Assembly: GCF_937616625.2 (NCBI RefSeq)
Contig: NC_065573.1
Location: 14,833,001-14,897,000 of the forward strand
Reading direction: 5' to 3'
Length of the DNA: 64,000 bases
Source of the DNA: Mercurialis annua
Lineage: Eukaryota > Streptophyta > Magnoliopsida > Malpighiales > Euphorbiaceae
Shown here piece after piece: positions 33,260 to 45,266 of the stretch. Numbering within the stretch: the first letter of the stretch is position 1; each line of letters starts with the position of its first letter. The translations under genes were made by a program, and so were the position numbers. Under the pieces are notes generated by a model, which worked only from the letters and a program-made list of their open reading frames with translations, was not told the origin of the DNA and searched no databases.

Positions 33260-33779
33260 TGTTGCGGAAGCTCAATCGATTACGCTAGCGAATCACGTAT
33301 TGTGTTAAATAATTATACCGGAAAATTCCCAGGAAAGAATGGTGGGTCACAGGCGGACCACTTAAGTACCAAACTCCTTAGACAGAATTTCACACGATAT
33401 AAATAACTTCACAATATATAACTCCAACTAGCCTGAGCGTTAGCTAATAAATAAACAATAAAGAGAACACCAACCTTTTAACGAGGTTCAGCCAGAAATG
33501 ACCGGCTTACATCCTCGGGCACTGCCCAAAATACTCCACTAATTGTTTGTAACAGAATACAAACTCGAGAGAGAACCAACTAAGCCTTAGGAGTTAATAA
33601 GGCTTGTTGTGGGATGAGTTTCAATGGGTAGAGGAGACTCCCTTTTATAGGCTAAGGAAGTCCTCACCCCTCCACTCCTAAGCAATGTGGGATTTCTACA
33701 CTATATGTATATAGCTCAACAATTACAAGTCCCTTTTCTAAACAATGTGGGACAAGTCTAAAATGAGCCATATCCAACA
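33260..33779 (-). repeat. Copia 5' LTR with TATA box
   Basis: It is the same 520 bp as the 3' LTR. The minus-strand TATAAAAGGGAG at about 33659-33648 is the likely Pol II promoter for the Copia transcript. Confidence 0.95.
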
Positions 33780-34580
33780 TAGTATAGACAAAATTTTAAC
33801 AAACCCTTCGGTGAACTTTTATCCCTTTGAGTCTAGCATTCCAATCAAAAATAATTTCATAATTTTAATAAATAAGCAATGAATTATTCCAGTTTTAGTG
33901 AGGTCAGGTCAAACTGCTTTCACAGTTGAAGCAATAAAATGTCGCGGTCGTGTTAGATATCAAAACAACAGAATCAGATCACACTCAAAGAATAAAAGTT
34001 GTCGTAGACACTCTAAAATTTCTGTGAAATTAAGAATTACTCGATTTGGAGTTATATAACTCGACTTATGTGCAAAATACAGAAGCTAAAATTTCTGTCA
34101 CAAAATAGAACAAGACCACAACTAGGTATGCTATAGTTCAAAGCATAAATAGATGAAAGAACTTACCAATTCTGTTTTCCCACACCTTATAATGACTTAG
34201 ATCATTGATAATTGAGGTTTATCTTCTGAAATGAAATTAGGGATTGAAGGATTTCGAATTTGCTCTCTTAGGTTTTAGGTTTCATTATATGTAAGAATAA
34301 AGAGGTGCTTTTTAACTTACTCTAAACACTTATCCTTATATATAACATATTAAGATATTTATAATGTTTAAAATCAGAAAATGAATAATGTTACCTTTAG
34401 TACTTTAACAATTCCAAGAGTTCAATTGAAACCTTAAAGATTCAATTCGTTTCAAACTCACGAAATCAACTTAGTTACCGACGAACTCCCATTTCAATTG
34501 ACATGCTAAATAAACTCTAGCGTTTTAATGCATGATAATGAATGTATAATATAATATAACATTAGAGTACGGGTGTGACA

Positions 34581-35401
34581 GAAATATTCAAATAGGATAG
34601 CCAACACCCTTAGTTTGAATATCTCGAAACTTAACCAATTCACACAAGCGCAGAAGCCCAATAACAAACCCAAACTGACAATAACAATTATCAAAATTCT
34701 AATCTCAATCCCTTAAACAATATTCAACCATATGAGAATAATCAATAATCTAAGAATAGAAATAGTTACCTCCATGTTGGTTTCAAATAAAGAAACCGAA
34801 CCAACAACGTAACATGAAAGAATCAATGAGATCGAAAACGAACAGTAATCAATCTGCTATGAACAATCAGTTTATAATCATAGAAACGCATTAAATATTA
34901 ACAAGAATGCAGTCATGGCAGCCAAGGCAATATACGGCAGCAACCCTAACTGAGAACACGGCCAACAACATGAAGAACAAGGGAACTATTCGACGTAAAC
35001 TCCATAACAACCTCAACAATTCAGTTAACAATAAAGAAACATGAGATGACATGCCTAGAACAACATAAAATATCCCTAGAAATTTAGAACCCATCGGTAG
35101 TAAACACACAATAACAAGGCAGCCGTATAATAACCAAAAATGATGAAACAATGGCGCTTTAAACGGAGAGACTTACATACCGTTTAACAATTTCAAACTT
35201 TAGAATCGTAAAGGATTGATTTAACTACGACAGCAAACAAAAAAAACTCGTTTCGGTGCTAAAACGAATGAGAACGGATCAATAAACGAAACGCTACGCT
35301 ATTGAACTAAAAGTGAAAATAAAGAGGAGGAAACTTACCCAAAATTCAGGGATGGAGGGATGGATTTTGACGAAAGAATTTCAGAAAATTTGATGCTAAG
35401 T
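34581..35401 (-). repeat. LTR-like flank, continues at 44230 beyond the LARD
   Basis: With 44230-44640 this forms one stretch interrupted by the LARD-like insertion (the duplicated TAAGT marks the joint). It resembles the promoter-proximal part of the minus-strand large LTRs (compare 57660-58060) in style, with no gene. Low confidence as to family. Confidence 0.3.
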
Positions 35402-37498
35402 TGTAATACCCCAAATATTTAAATTGTGCCACGTGTCATAAATTCCAATAAATTAAATTAATATGGATTTAATTTAATATTATTGGGAATTTAGACTAAT
35501 TTTCATGAAGCGTATTAGCGGAATTTGAGGAACAGGTTAGAAAATTAATATAAATTAATATAAAAATCCCGTAATGTAAATTATTTCACCAAGATCCGCG
35601 AAATGTTTTATAGTATCTGTGTTAAAAGTTTCGGGTCAATCGGAGACCTTTTAAAATTTGGACGCGGATACATTTTGGGCTAATTTGCAATTTTTGAAAA
35701 GTTCAAAGACTAAATTGTAAATTAGCCAATTAAGTCTCGAAAATTGCAATTAAAGGATTATTGAAGGAAAATAATAATTTTAGAATCGTATTATTTATTT
35801 GGATATAAATGATACGTACGTAATGGAATTAAAGTAAATAATTAATCGTTAAGTTAAAATAGAAAGTTTAAAAGAGAAATGGTTTAAGTTAGAGAATTGA
35901 AGGATCAAAGTGGATAGTTAACCATATATATATATGATGATCATTCAAAGAATGATCCAAAAGTGAAAAGAAGGAGCAGATGATAGAAAGCGAAGGAAAT
36001 TTGACGATCGAATTTGATCCGCCGCGGTTTCGCCGTTTCTCGTCCAAATCGCACGTTCTTTATATCGATTTGTCCGGAATTCGATTCTCTATCTTCCTTA
36101 AGTTTCAAATCAAGGTAAGATTGAGTTTATGATTTCTGAAATTGGAAATATGCGGGCTGTTTTAAGTGTTAATGTTACGTTCGAATCGAACACGTCGCGA
36201 GCACGTTGTAATTGTCGTTTTTAATAGTTTTGAGTTGAGTTTGGTGCTAAAGTGAAGTGGAAGCATGACGGGATGAAGTTTAAACACGTCGGAATGCCCA
36301 GAAATGTATTTCGGAGCTGTGGGGACGGGCCACACACAAAAGTGTGCGGGCGCACACAAAAGTGTGAGGGCGCACACCAGATTGTGCGACCGCATAGGAT
36401 CAGCCAACGAACACGTCTGTTTAGACTTTTTCGCCCTGTTTTGACCTAATTTATGACTTTAAGAATGTCAGATATTGAAAAGGAAACACGAACCCCGAAA
36501 ACATGAAATTTGGATATCGAGCTTGACGTGTTCGATTAGGGTTTTGAGATATATGAAACCTATGATTGAAAATCGCTGAACAAGAGATGTAACACTAGGT
36601 TACGGTGTAACCTGGAGTCCCCGTATCTTGTGAGTTGGACTCACACTTTGGGATTAAAAATGATTTCGATACGAGTGAGCACTCGGTTACGGTGTAACCT
36701 AGAGTCCCTCTATCTAGTGAGTTGGACTCACAATTTGGGATTAAAAAATTATCGTGATCGACGTGGCAGAGTGTGAACACTCCCGTGTCGGACCATTTGG
36801 ATCAGAATGATTTGAATGTTCGTAAGTCGTGTCACATTTTAGGATATTAGTTTCGAAAAGATCAAGTACTTGCTTATATGTATTTTCATATTATTACTTG
36901 ATTTGAAATACGATGCTATATTTTTACAATACCGTTAGTAACTTGCAAACTCATTCAGTATTTTCCAAAATACTGACCCCCTCATAGTGTTTTCTTTCAG
37001 GTGATCGGAGTCGGATCAGACAGACCATCTCATTTGTGTCGGCAGCCTTTGGGCTTACATAAAGTACAAGTCTTTATAGAGCTGCAGTAGTCAGTAGGTG
37101 TCAGTATAAGATTAATTATTTAATTTCAAACGGTATTTAGTATAGTAAACTCTGATATGATTTATAAATGAGATTTTTATGAAAAGCTATTATATCTGTT
37201 TGAATTCAGTACCAATTGCTGTGAGTGGAATTCGTTGTGATTGTGACTAGAAATAGGGCGGTGCTGGATATGAGATATCGCTCGGTAAGACACTGGTTTT
37301 AAGAAATGTTTCGAATATGTTTTCAGAAAATGAATACGAGATTTTGATATTTGTAATTAAAGCTTTGTGGAAGCATTTTATATATAATAATATATTTTTA
37401 TTCGCGAAAACTTAGTGATTTTAGGCTTGCTACGGGTTCCGGAGCTACCACTCCCGTTCCCTAGCGCCGGTCTCGGCTCAATAATTTGGGTCGTGACA
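35402..37498 (+). repeat. LARD 5' LTR, 2097 bp, internally deleted
   Basis: It is collinear with the 3' LTR except that a stretch of about 560 bp (43320-42775 region of the 3' copy) is missing at 36592. It contains a cluster of GCGCACACAAAAGTGTGCGG-like short repeats (36330-36390). Confidence 0.9.
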
Positions 37499-37514
37499 AT
37501 TGTGGTATCAGAGC

Positions 37515-40500
37515 AGTTGGTCCAGTTACCTCTGCTGATACGTGTTTTGTCGGTTAAGTGACCTAGGAACTACTGCATCTATAGAGTTGAATTCTGTCTG
37601 ATCCAAGTAGTTTGAATTGTCCGTTTTGCGATAAGTGTGATAGGTTGGTTTGTGAAATACTTGTTTGTTTCTGTGACATGCATATATGAGATGCATACGC
37701 ATATTTTGTTTTCGATGGGATATGCATATGCGACATGCATATCCAGATGGAATCTCAGGGAGATGCAATGCCCCTATGACTAGAATATAGTCGATGTTAC
37801 TATGACTCGATAGTAACACGTACGTGGTTGGCATTGAATAATGCCAATGTGTTGTCAAATTCGATCGATCGAAGTGTCGAAAAGAGAATGAAGAAGAAAT
37901 GTAGAGTTACAGAGGTTTTGTACGATTTTGAAAGCATAATTGTTCCTAGACCCGATATAGAAATGTGTGATTGCCACGACATTGATAGGAATGCATCACA
38001 ACATACATTATTAATAAAGAGAATGATAAATGGAGACATGCATTAATAGGACATGCATCATATGCATTATGCTCAGACGAAAAGGTGAGCTGTGGCAACT
38101 CTTTTGGGATGAGAGACGTCATCACCCTAGTGCACAATTTTGCTAAGGTTTAAATGAAATTTTGAATTAAATTTCAAAATGAGTCGTTTTGTTTGGAAGT
38201 GTTTTTAAGAAGTTTTGTTTTTATGTAAGTATACCTAGACCAGAGCTCTGTGACGAAAGTGAAGTGCTCGCGAGCAAGCTATGATCAAGGTCACGAGAAG
38301 ATCGAATACGTATAATTGCGAGAACATAGAAGTTATGCTTCTAGGATATGAACTTAGCTTTGAGTTAACGAGCTAGAATATAGCTAAAAATCACAGATGT
38401 ATCGGAAAGTGATGCGTACCCGATTAGTGGTAAGCTAGGAAATAAGTGTCACTTTGACGGGACGTCAAAGATATTAATATATAAGAAGATATAATCGAAA
38501 CATCGATGCGTATATATCATAGTGCAAGGAACATGCATAGTTTACTATGCATCGATGTGATAAGCTATAGATATGATCTACGAATCGTAAAGGTTAGTAA
38601 AACCATGATAATTTTTGATTGGGCCGTTGGATCAAGTCCTTATTGGGACACGATGTCCCTAAGATGGTTATCTAAGTAGTAACCGTTACGATCGTCGAAC
38701 CGAGAACGTGAAGTAGATTCATAAGAGTATCTATGATAAATATATATGGATGAAAGCGACGAGCCAAGAGGGCGTATAACGAGAATATGAAATGCAGAGT
38801 ATATAATTGGATCAACAAAGTATAGCTAATGTCAGTTTTGCATGGGATTGAATAGTTTAAAGTGTAAGATTTAGCTTGTTAAGTACAGCCAACACTAACC
38901 TCGCATGAGAGTGAATAATTGGAGGTATATGATAAGAAAGATCAAGAGGTAAACGACAAGTGTTGCAATAATTGAGTTAAAAGTTGGAACTTCCACCACA
39001 AAGTTGCGATTATAAAGTGGATGAAAAGATTAGAGCAAGTATAAGTGTGATAGATGTACACGAAGTATGGAATCTTAAGCTTCAAGCTCGAATGATAAAG
39101 AGTAAAGTGCATGTGTGATTGATATAAGAGATTGATGATGACCTTTGAAAGGTTAGATGCATTGTGTAGCATCGAATTCATCGGACATATGGATGAAACT
39201 TTGTACATCAAGATATGTGAAAGAAAGTGATATCAGGTAAATAGAGATAGAAGATAAGAGATGAAAGTAAGATATACCAAAGGTATAAGGCATATTTGAT
39301 AAGGTATAAGGATTCAAAGATGGATTAAGGATAGCAAAAGATCAGCTAGGTTGAATTTTATGTAGTCGCGGACACATAGAAACAAAGAAGGATAAAGAGG
39401 ATAGAGACATAGGATTGGATCCACTGATAGTTAAGATGTCAGTAAGGGTGCAATAGGACAATATGTAAGCAATTAAGAAAGCACCACGTCAAAAAATTCA
39501 GACGAAATAGGCTTCGACCATTACCCATGGTCGATGTTGTGGATGCTAAAAGAAGAGGTATACGATGTACAAGATGCGATGAAAGAGAAGTGCAAAGAAT
39601 GCAATAAAAGATGATCGAGAAGCACGATAACAGCATGAATATGGAATATAAGAAGAGTACCGTAGGATTTAAGTACTAAGGCTACTAATCCTATCGGTTG
39701 ACAAAGAATAAGAAGTCAAAGAAAGATCGTGAAGAGACACATCTATGGTATGGATCAAAGAAAGGAGTAACGAAAGAGAATAGTAAGATAATGGATAGTA
39801 ATGAGAGGTAAGCCTGACGCTACATGATAGTAAAGAGAAATATTTGGGTAACTAAGAGCCAAACCAAGATTGAGTATGGAAAAGAAGAAATAGATATATG
39901 ATAGTTAGATTACGACGATGAATGTTAGAAGCCTCATTGAAGATCGAAGATGAACAACGTCAAGAAGACAATAAAGGAGAGAAGAACATAATTGAGATAA
40001 AATAAAAAGATGGATGCTAAGTATAACCTAAGGGTTAATACTAAATTCATATATTAGAATCCCAAAAGATGAAGCACAACGAGGCGGATAGTGAGAAATT
40101 CATAAAAAGGAGAAAGTAATATTGAGAAGAGATTGTAGGGTGCCACTGTGGCGACAAGGATTTGGATATGATAGTTATCAAGGGTCAACATGTCAAAAAG
40201 ATCGTAAAGAATGTTTACGCTCACGATAAGGATAAGCAAAGATTTCCAGAAAGAATACATAGGATAAGTTTGAATAGATAAGGGAATGAATTGATGAATT
40301 TGAGAATCAATAAAGATATACGCGATAAATGAAAATGATAACAGTGACAACACTGTTAAAAGGCAACAAATGACGACAAAATTTGAAAAGATCAAGGAAC
40401 CTCATCGTGAACGAGTAAATGAAATATATCGAATAGATTGCAAGATAAGTTAAGTATGAATGGATGATCGAGCATAGAACAAGTGACAACACCACCAAAG

Positions 40501-41550
40501 AACGTCCTGGTGGGTGTAAATAATAGGAAAGGATTGAAAAGCCTCACTTAAATTGGCAAAACAGATAGAAACAAAGTAAGAGGAAATGAAAAGTTTGAAG
40601 AATAGCATGCATTGCACTTAAGGAAAAGGGAAGCAAGTCGACAAACATACCACGAATAAAAGAGCATACGAGGTATGAAAACGCAAGAAGAAGAGTAAGT
40701 AAGCTCTACAAGAAAAGTAAGGACCTCATAAGAATACGTCCCGAAGATGGATAACCATGAAAAACAACGATAGTGAAAGAATCTTCATACGAGAAGTTGA
40801 GTAACGAGACAAAAGAGGATAACAGATAGTGGAATAAGTTCTTAGCACAATGCCATATAACAATCAGATGATGGCAACAGCCATACAAACGAAAATACGT
40901 AAGCAGTGAAGTACGAGTTATTGGGATGTCCACATCATTCAATAAGGAAAGATTATAAGATTAAGTACATTGAACAAAGAGAAAAGGATCGAGAATGAAA
41001 ATGCATGTGGGCACAACTAACATCGTCATAAAAAAAGATATTTGAGACCAGGACCAAGTCGTGACAATGACCAAACAGAGAAGATTAAGAGGTACGAGCT
41101 AATGAATTGTCTACATCATTCAACTACGAATGGGCAAACTTAAGAGTGGAGGTCATCGTTACTAATAATAAGACATTACTAGAGTAAACTAGTATTGAAT
41201 ATCAGTATTAAACTGAAAATTCAATTGCAAGGATAAGAGTTCATAATATTGAATGCCAAATAAAGGACAAACACAAGGATTGCGTTATAGAATAAAGAGA
41301 TGCGATCAAGGTTAAGGAGTCATAATACATAAGAAAACGACCAAAATTACAACAGGGGAAGATAATGATATGAAGATAGTCAATGACAGTTGACGTTATT
41401 GCACAATAGGTACAAAGCTGGAGTAGTAATTCCAGGCGCTGACAAATGTCGTATGATGAATATGGAATACCTACTACGAACGAAGTTCAGTAGGTGAAGG
41501 GTTTAAGATAAGTCAAAAAGTTATATGAAAATTCGAGGAAGAATTTATAT
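37515..41550 (+). other. purine-rich non-coding interior of the LARD
   Basis: About 4 kb with a strong A+G excess on the plus strand, most marked at 38700-41500 (tracts such as AAAGAAGGATAAAGAGGATA). All three plus frames are closed every few dozen codons. The minus-strand frames (for example 40054-40395) are hydrophobic composition artefacts of the pyrimidine-rich complement. No gag, protease, RT or integrase motif was found. Confidence 0.7.
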
Positions 41551-41565
41551 AAGGGGGGGGAAGAA

Positions 41566-44224
41566 TGTAATACCCCAAATATTTAAATTGTACCACGTGT
41601 CGTAAATTCCGATAAATTAAATTAATATGGATTTAATTTAATATTATTGAGAATTTAGACTAATTTTCATTAAGCGTATTAGCGGGATTTGAGGAAAAGG
41701 TTAGAAAATTAAAATAAATTCAAATAAAAATCCCGTAATGGAAATTATTTCGCCAAGATCCGCGAAATATTTTACAGTATCTGTGGTAAAAGTTTCGGGT
41801 CAATCGTAGACCTTTTAAAATTTGGACGCGGATGCGTTTTGGGCTAATTTGCAATTTTTAAAAAGTTCAAGGACTAAATTGTAAATTAGCCAATTAAGTC
41901 TCGAAAATTGCAATTAAAGGATTATTGAAGGAAAATAATAATTTTAGAATCGTATTATTTATTTGGATATAAATAATACGTACGTAATGGAATTAAAGTA
42001 AATAATTAATCGTTAAGTTAAAATAGAAAGTTTAAAAGAGAAATAGTTTAAGTTAGAGAATTGAAGGATCAAAGTAGATAGTCAACCATATATATATGTA
42101 TGATAATCATTCAAAGAATGACCCAGAAGAGAAAAGAAGGAGCAGATGATGGAAAGCGAAGGAAATTCGACAATCGATTTCGATCCGCCGCGGTTTTGCC
42201 GTTTCTCGTCCAAATCGCATGTTCTTTATATCGATTTGTCTGGAATTCAATTCTATATCTTCCTTAAGCTTCAAATCAAGGTAAGATTGAGTTTATGATT
42301 TCTGAAATTGGAAATATGCGGGCTGTTTTAAGTGTTAATGTTACGTTCGAATCGAACACGTCGCGATCACGTTGCAATTGTCGTTTTTAATAGTTTTGAG
42401 TTGAGTTTGGTGCTCAAGTGAAGTGGAAGCATGACGGGATGAAGTTTAAGCACGTCGGAATGCCCGGAAATGGAATCTGGGGCTGTGCGAACGACCGCAC
42501 ACAAAAGTGTGCGGCGCATACAAATGTGTGCGGGCGCAGACAAAAGTGTGCGAGCGCACACCAGATTGTGCGACCGCATAGGATCAGCCAACGAACACGT
42601 CTATTTAGACGTTTTCGTCGCGTTTTAACCTAATTTCCGACTTTAAGAATGTCAGACATTGAAAAGGAAACACGAACCCCGAAAACATGAAATTTGGATA
42701 TCGAGCTTGACGTGTTCGATTAGGGTTTCGAGATATAAGAAACCTACGATTGAAAATCGGTGAACAAGAGATGTAACAAGTATCTCGACTAAGTTTTAGA
42801 ACACGATCAAAGTTAAAAGTCGTATATGGAATACGATTGTGTTAGCCTAAGTTGATAATTTAGGATCTTAGCATTTAGTTTACGTTTATGAATCAAACGC
42901 ACGGTAACTTGAATAGGTGATGGACATACCGACGAGCTACCAGGCCAACGAGCTGGAATAGCCACGAGATTGAATGACGCGTGGAACCTACGTGCTCGAT
43001 TGACGATAATGCAGTTTTGGGATAGCGAGTTCTGTGAGTTGCATTTTACTTTCGCGTATTGTTTATAAAAGTTATATTCATATACTATGATTTTATACAT
43101 CGCATTTATATAATTTGATTACTTGAATTGTTTTTGAACTGAGACTCTACTATGCGATCTGAAGAGACTAGCTACCTATTGGGTGTCAATAGGCTGTATG
43201 ATCACCAGTATCGAGTCAGGCTAGTGTGTTTGCATATGATAAATAAGTTGATATACATGATGTGATTATGAATATGAAATTCGAAGTTGGACAATGAATT
43301 CGATACGAGTGAGCACTCGGTTACGGTGTAACCTGGAGTCCCCGTATCTAGTGAGTTGGACTCACACTTTGGGATAAAAAATGAATTCGATACGAGTGAG
43401 CACTCGGTTACGGTGTAACCTGTAGTCCCCGTATCTAGTGAGTTGGACTCACACTTTGGGATTAAAATATTGGTCGCGATCGACGTGGCAGAGTGTGAAC
43501 ACTCCCGGGTCGGACCATTTGGATTAGAATGATTTGAATGTTCGTAACTCGTGTCATATTTTAGGATATTAGTTTAGAAAGGATCAAGTACTTGCTTATA
43601 TGTATTTTCATATTATTGCTTGATTTGAAATGCGATGTTATATTTTTACAATACCGTTAGTAACTTGCAAACTCACTTAGTATTTTCCAAAATACTGACC
43701 CCCTCACAGTGTTTTCTTTCAGGTGATCGGAGTCGGATCAGACAGACCATCTCCTTTGTGTCGGCAGCCTTTGGGCTTACACAAAGTACAAGTCTTTATA
43801 GAGCTGCAGTAGTCAGTAGGTGTCAGTATAAGACTAATGATTTAATTTCAAACGGTATTTAGTATAGTAAACTCTGATATGATTTATAAATGAGATTTTT
43901 ATGAAAAGGTATTATATCCGTTTGAATTCAGTACCAATTGCTGTGAGTGGAATTCGTTGTGATTGTGACTAGAAATAGGGCGGTGCTGGATATGAGATAT
44001 CACTCGGTAAGACACTGGTTTCTAAGAAATATTTCGAATATGTTTTCAGAAAATGAATACGAGATTTTGATATTTGTAATTAAATCTTTATGGAAGCATT
44101 TTATATATAATAATATATTTTTATTCGCAAAAAAGTTATTGTGATTTTAGGCTTGCTACGGGTTCCGGAGCTACCACTCCCGTTCCCTAGCGCCGGTCTC
44201 GGCTCAATAATTTGGATCGTGACA
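41566..44224 (+). repeat. LARD 3' LTR, 2659 bp
   Basis: It carries the same termini as the 5' LTR. It includes a full 87-bp direct repeat (43293-43379 and 43380-43466) built on CGATACGAGTGAGCACTCGG and CGGTGTAACCTG. Equivalent but fewer units occur in the 5' LTR. Confidence 0.9.
43293..43466 (+). repeat. 87-bp tandem duplication in LARD LTR
   Basis: Two consecutive copies begin AATGAATTCGATACGAGTGA at 43293 and 43380, with very few differences. Confidence 0.85.
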
Positions 44225-44959
44225 TAAGTTACAGGAAGGGTTTTGTTGAAAGTATAAATGAATTAGGGTTCAAAACAGTTTTAATCGACATATATGTATA
44301 TAGGAAGCACGAAGAAAACGCAACACATAGCTAACTATGTGTGCTGTTTCTAAAAACTAAGAACATGTCTCTTAAGAGACCTGTGAGTTGTTGTGCATAG
44401 CCCAAGCAATATTATCATGTTGATAATATACATGGGCTGTGCAAGAAATTATGTGGGCCTTGCATAGCAAAAAAAATAAAATAAAAATGGGCTAAATGCA
44501 TGGCCAAATTAAATAGTACATGGCCAACCGATCCAACACCAACCGAACACGAATCGAACCACGACCGAATCAACGAACGATTCAAATAATTACCGAAAGC
44601 TCGATAGAAAAAGCCAAAACAAATACGGGATATTATAAACATGTTGGTTTATTTGAATAGCTTCTTCAGCTTCATACTCTCCCTGAGCAATAGAATCAGA
44701 CTGAATCTAGATCGGAGCACTAGAAATGGTTTCTTCAATGACCAGAGTACTAGAAATGGTTTCTTCAATCACCACCGGAACGCAAACTTCAGTATCTTGA
44801 ACAGTAGCCATCATCGGAGTGAGAATATCATCTTCCTTAACTTTTATCGCCGGAGTAACTGTCAGTTTCACATTCCTTTTCCTCGCCATAACGGCAAAAG
44901 CGTACGTTAGCTTGCACTAACTTGCGCTCAGCGAATATGGGAAGAGAGAGAAAAAATAT
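44225..44959. other. flank of LARD; short duplicated coding-like piece
   Basis: 44230-44640 continues the LTR-like flank seen at 34581-35401. At 44707-44889 a short minus frame (MARKRNVKLTVT...) contains two near-identical repeats (CTAGAAATGGTTTCTTCAAT at about 44720 and 44751). It could be the 5' piece of a gene captured by the neighbouring CACTA element, but no family is recognised. Confidence 0.3.
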
Positions 44960-45266
44960 AAAAAATTATTAATTTTGCACTTTACTACTGTATTTTAGTA
45001 TAGTTATTTTTTTCAAAAAATATTTATTTAAAAAATATTTTTGTAAAAGAATAATTTTTTTAATAAACTATTTTTAATTTTTTTTAGCTACGGATTGTTA
45101 AATCCGTCGCTAATTAGCTATGATTGTTAAATCTGTCGCTAATTAGCTATGGATTGTTAAATCTGTTGCTAATTAGCGACATTTAAAATTCATCTAAATC
45201 CGTCGCTAAATCATTTTAGCAACGAATTTGCTAAAATCTGTCCTAATCGATTATTTTGTAGTAGTG
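44960..45266. mobile_element. CACTA element, right-end fragment
   Basis: It ends TTTTGTAGTAGTG at 45266 (reverse: CACTACTACAAAA), preceded by several subterminal repeats of the GATTGTTAAATCCGTCGCTAA type. The AT-rich left part matches the interior of the CACTA element at 54030-54300. No left CACTA terminus was found, so it is a fragment or has a diverged end. Confidence 0.65.

Larger units (their letters stand above)
30319..33779 (-). mobile_element. young non-autonomous Ty1/copia element, 3461 bp
   Basis: Two 520-bp LTRs (30319-30838 and 33260-33779) differ at one position that I can see (T at about 30429, C at 33370). A perfect 5-bp duplication TAGTA flanks it (30314-30318 and 33780-33784). 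The minus-strand primer site TGGTATCAGAGC (33257-33246) matches initiator tRNA-Met, and the tract AAGGTGGAGATT lies next to the 3' LTR (30850-30839). The single ORF is listed separately. The near-identity of LTRs indicates very recent insertion. Confidence 0.95.
28342..34580 (-). repeat. large LTR (about 2.77 kb without its insertion), minus orientation, split by Copia
   Basis: On the minus strand it begins TGTCACACCCGTACTC (34580) and ends GGTCACGATCC...GGACCGTGACA (28342). The same style of terminus is seen in the LARD LTRs (ends GGATCGTGACA) and in the LTR at 55342-58344. After removing the Copia element (30319-33779 plus one 5-bp duplication), the length is about 2773 bp. No primer site or polypurine tract adjoins, and the 5-bp flanks (TCCAT, GAAAT) do not match, so it is a solo or recombined LTR. 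Nothing coding was recognised in its arms. Confidence 0.6.
35402..44224 (+). mobile_element. LARD-like LTR retrotransposon, 8.8 kb, no coding capacity
   Basis: The LTRs at 35402-37498 and 41566-44224 start TGTAATACCCCAAATATT and end GTCGTGACA or ATCGTGACA. A perfect 5-bp duplication TAAGT flanks it (35397-35401 and 44225-44229). The primer site TGGTATCAGAGC is at 37503-37514 (initiator tRNA-Met), and the tract AAGGGGGGGGAAGAA at 41551-41565. The interior (37515-41550) has no recognisable gag or pol in any frame, which with LTRs over 2 kb fits a large retrotransposon derivative. It would need a partner element for movement. Confidence 0.9.

Noticed and set aside
28342..34580. Complete retrotransposon with the Copia ORF as its own pol
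   Set aside because: The Copia has its own LTRs, primer site, polypurine tract and TAGTA duplication, so it is a later insertion.
39000..41000. Several minus-strand frames of 60-113 codons
   Set aside because: They arise from the pyrimidine-rich complement of a purine-rich LARD interior and match no protein.
44707..44889. Small minus-strand frame beginning MARKRN
   Set aside because: Short, internally repeated and without a family match; kept only as a remark in the flank entry.
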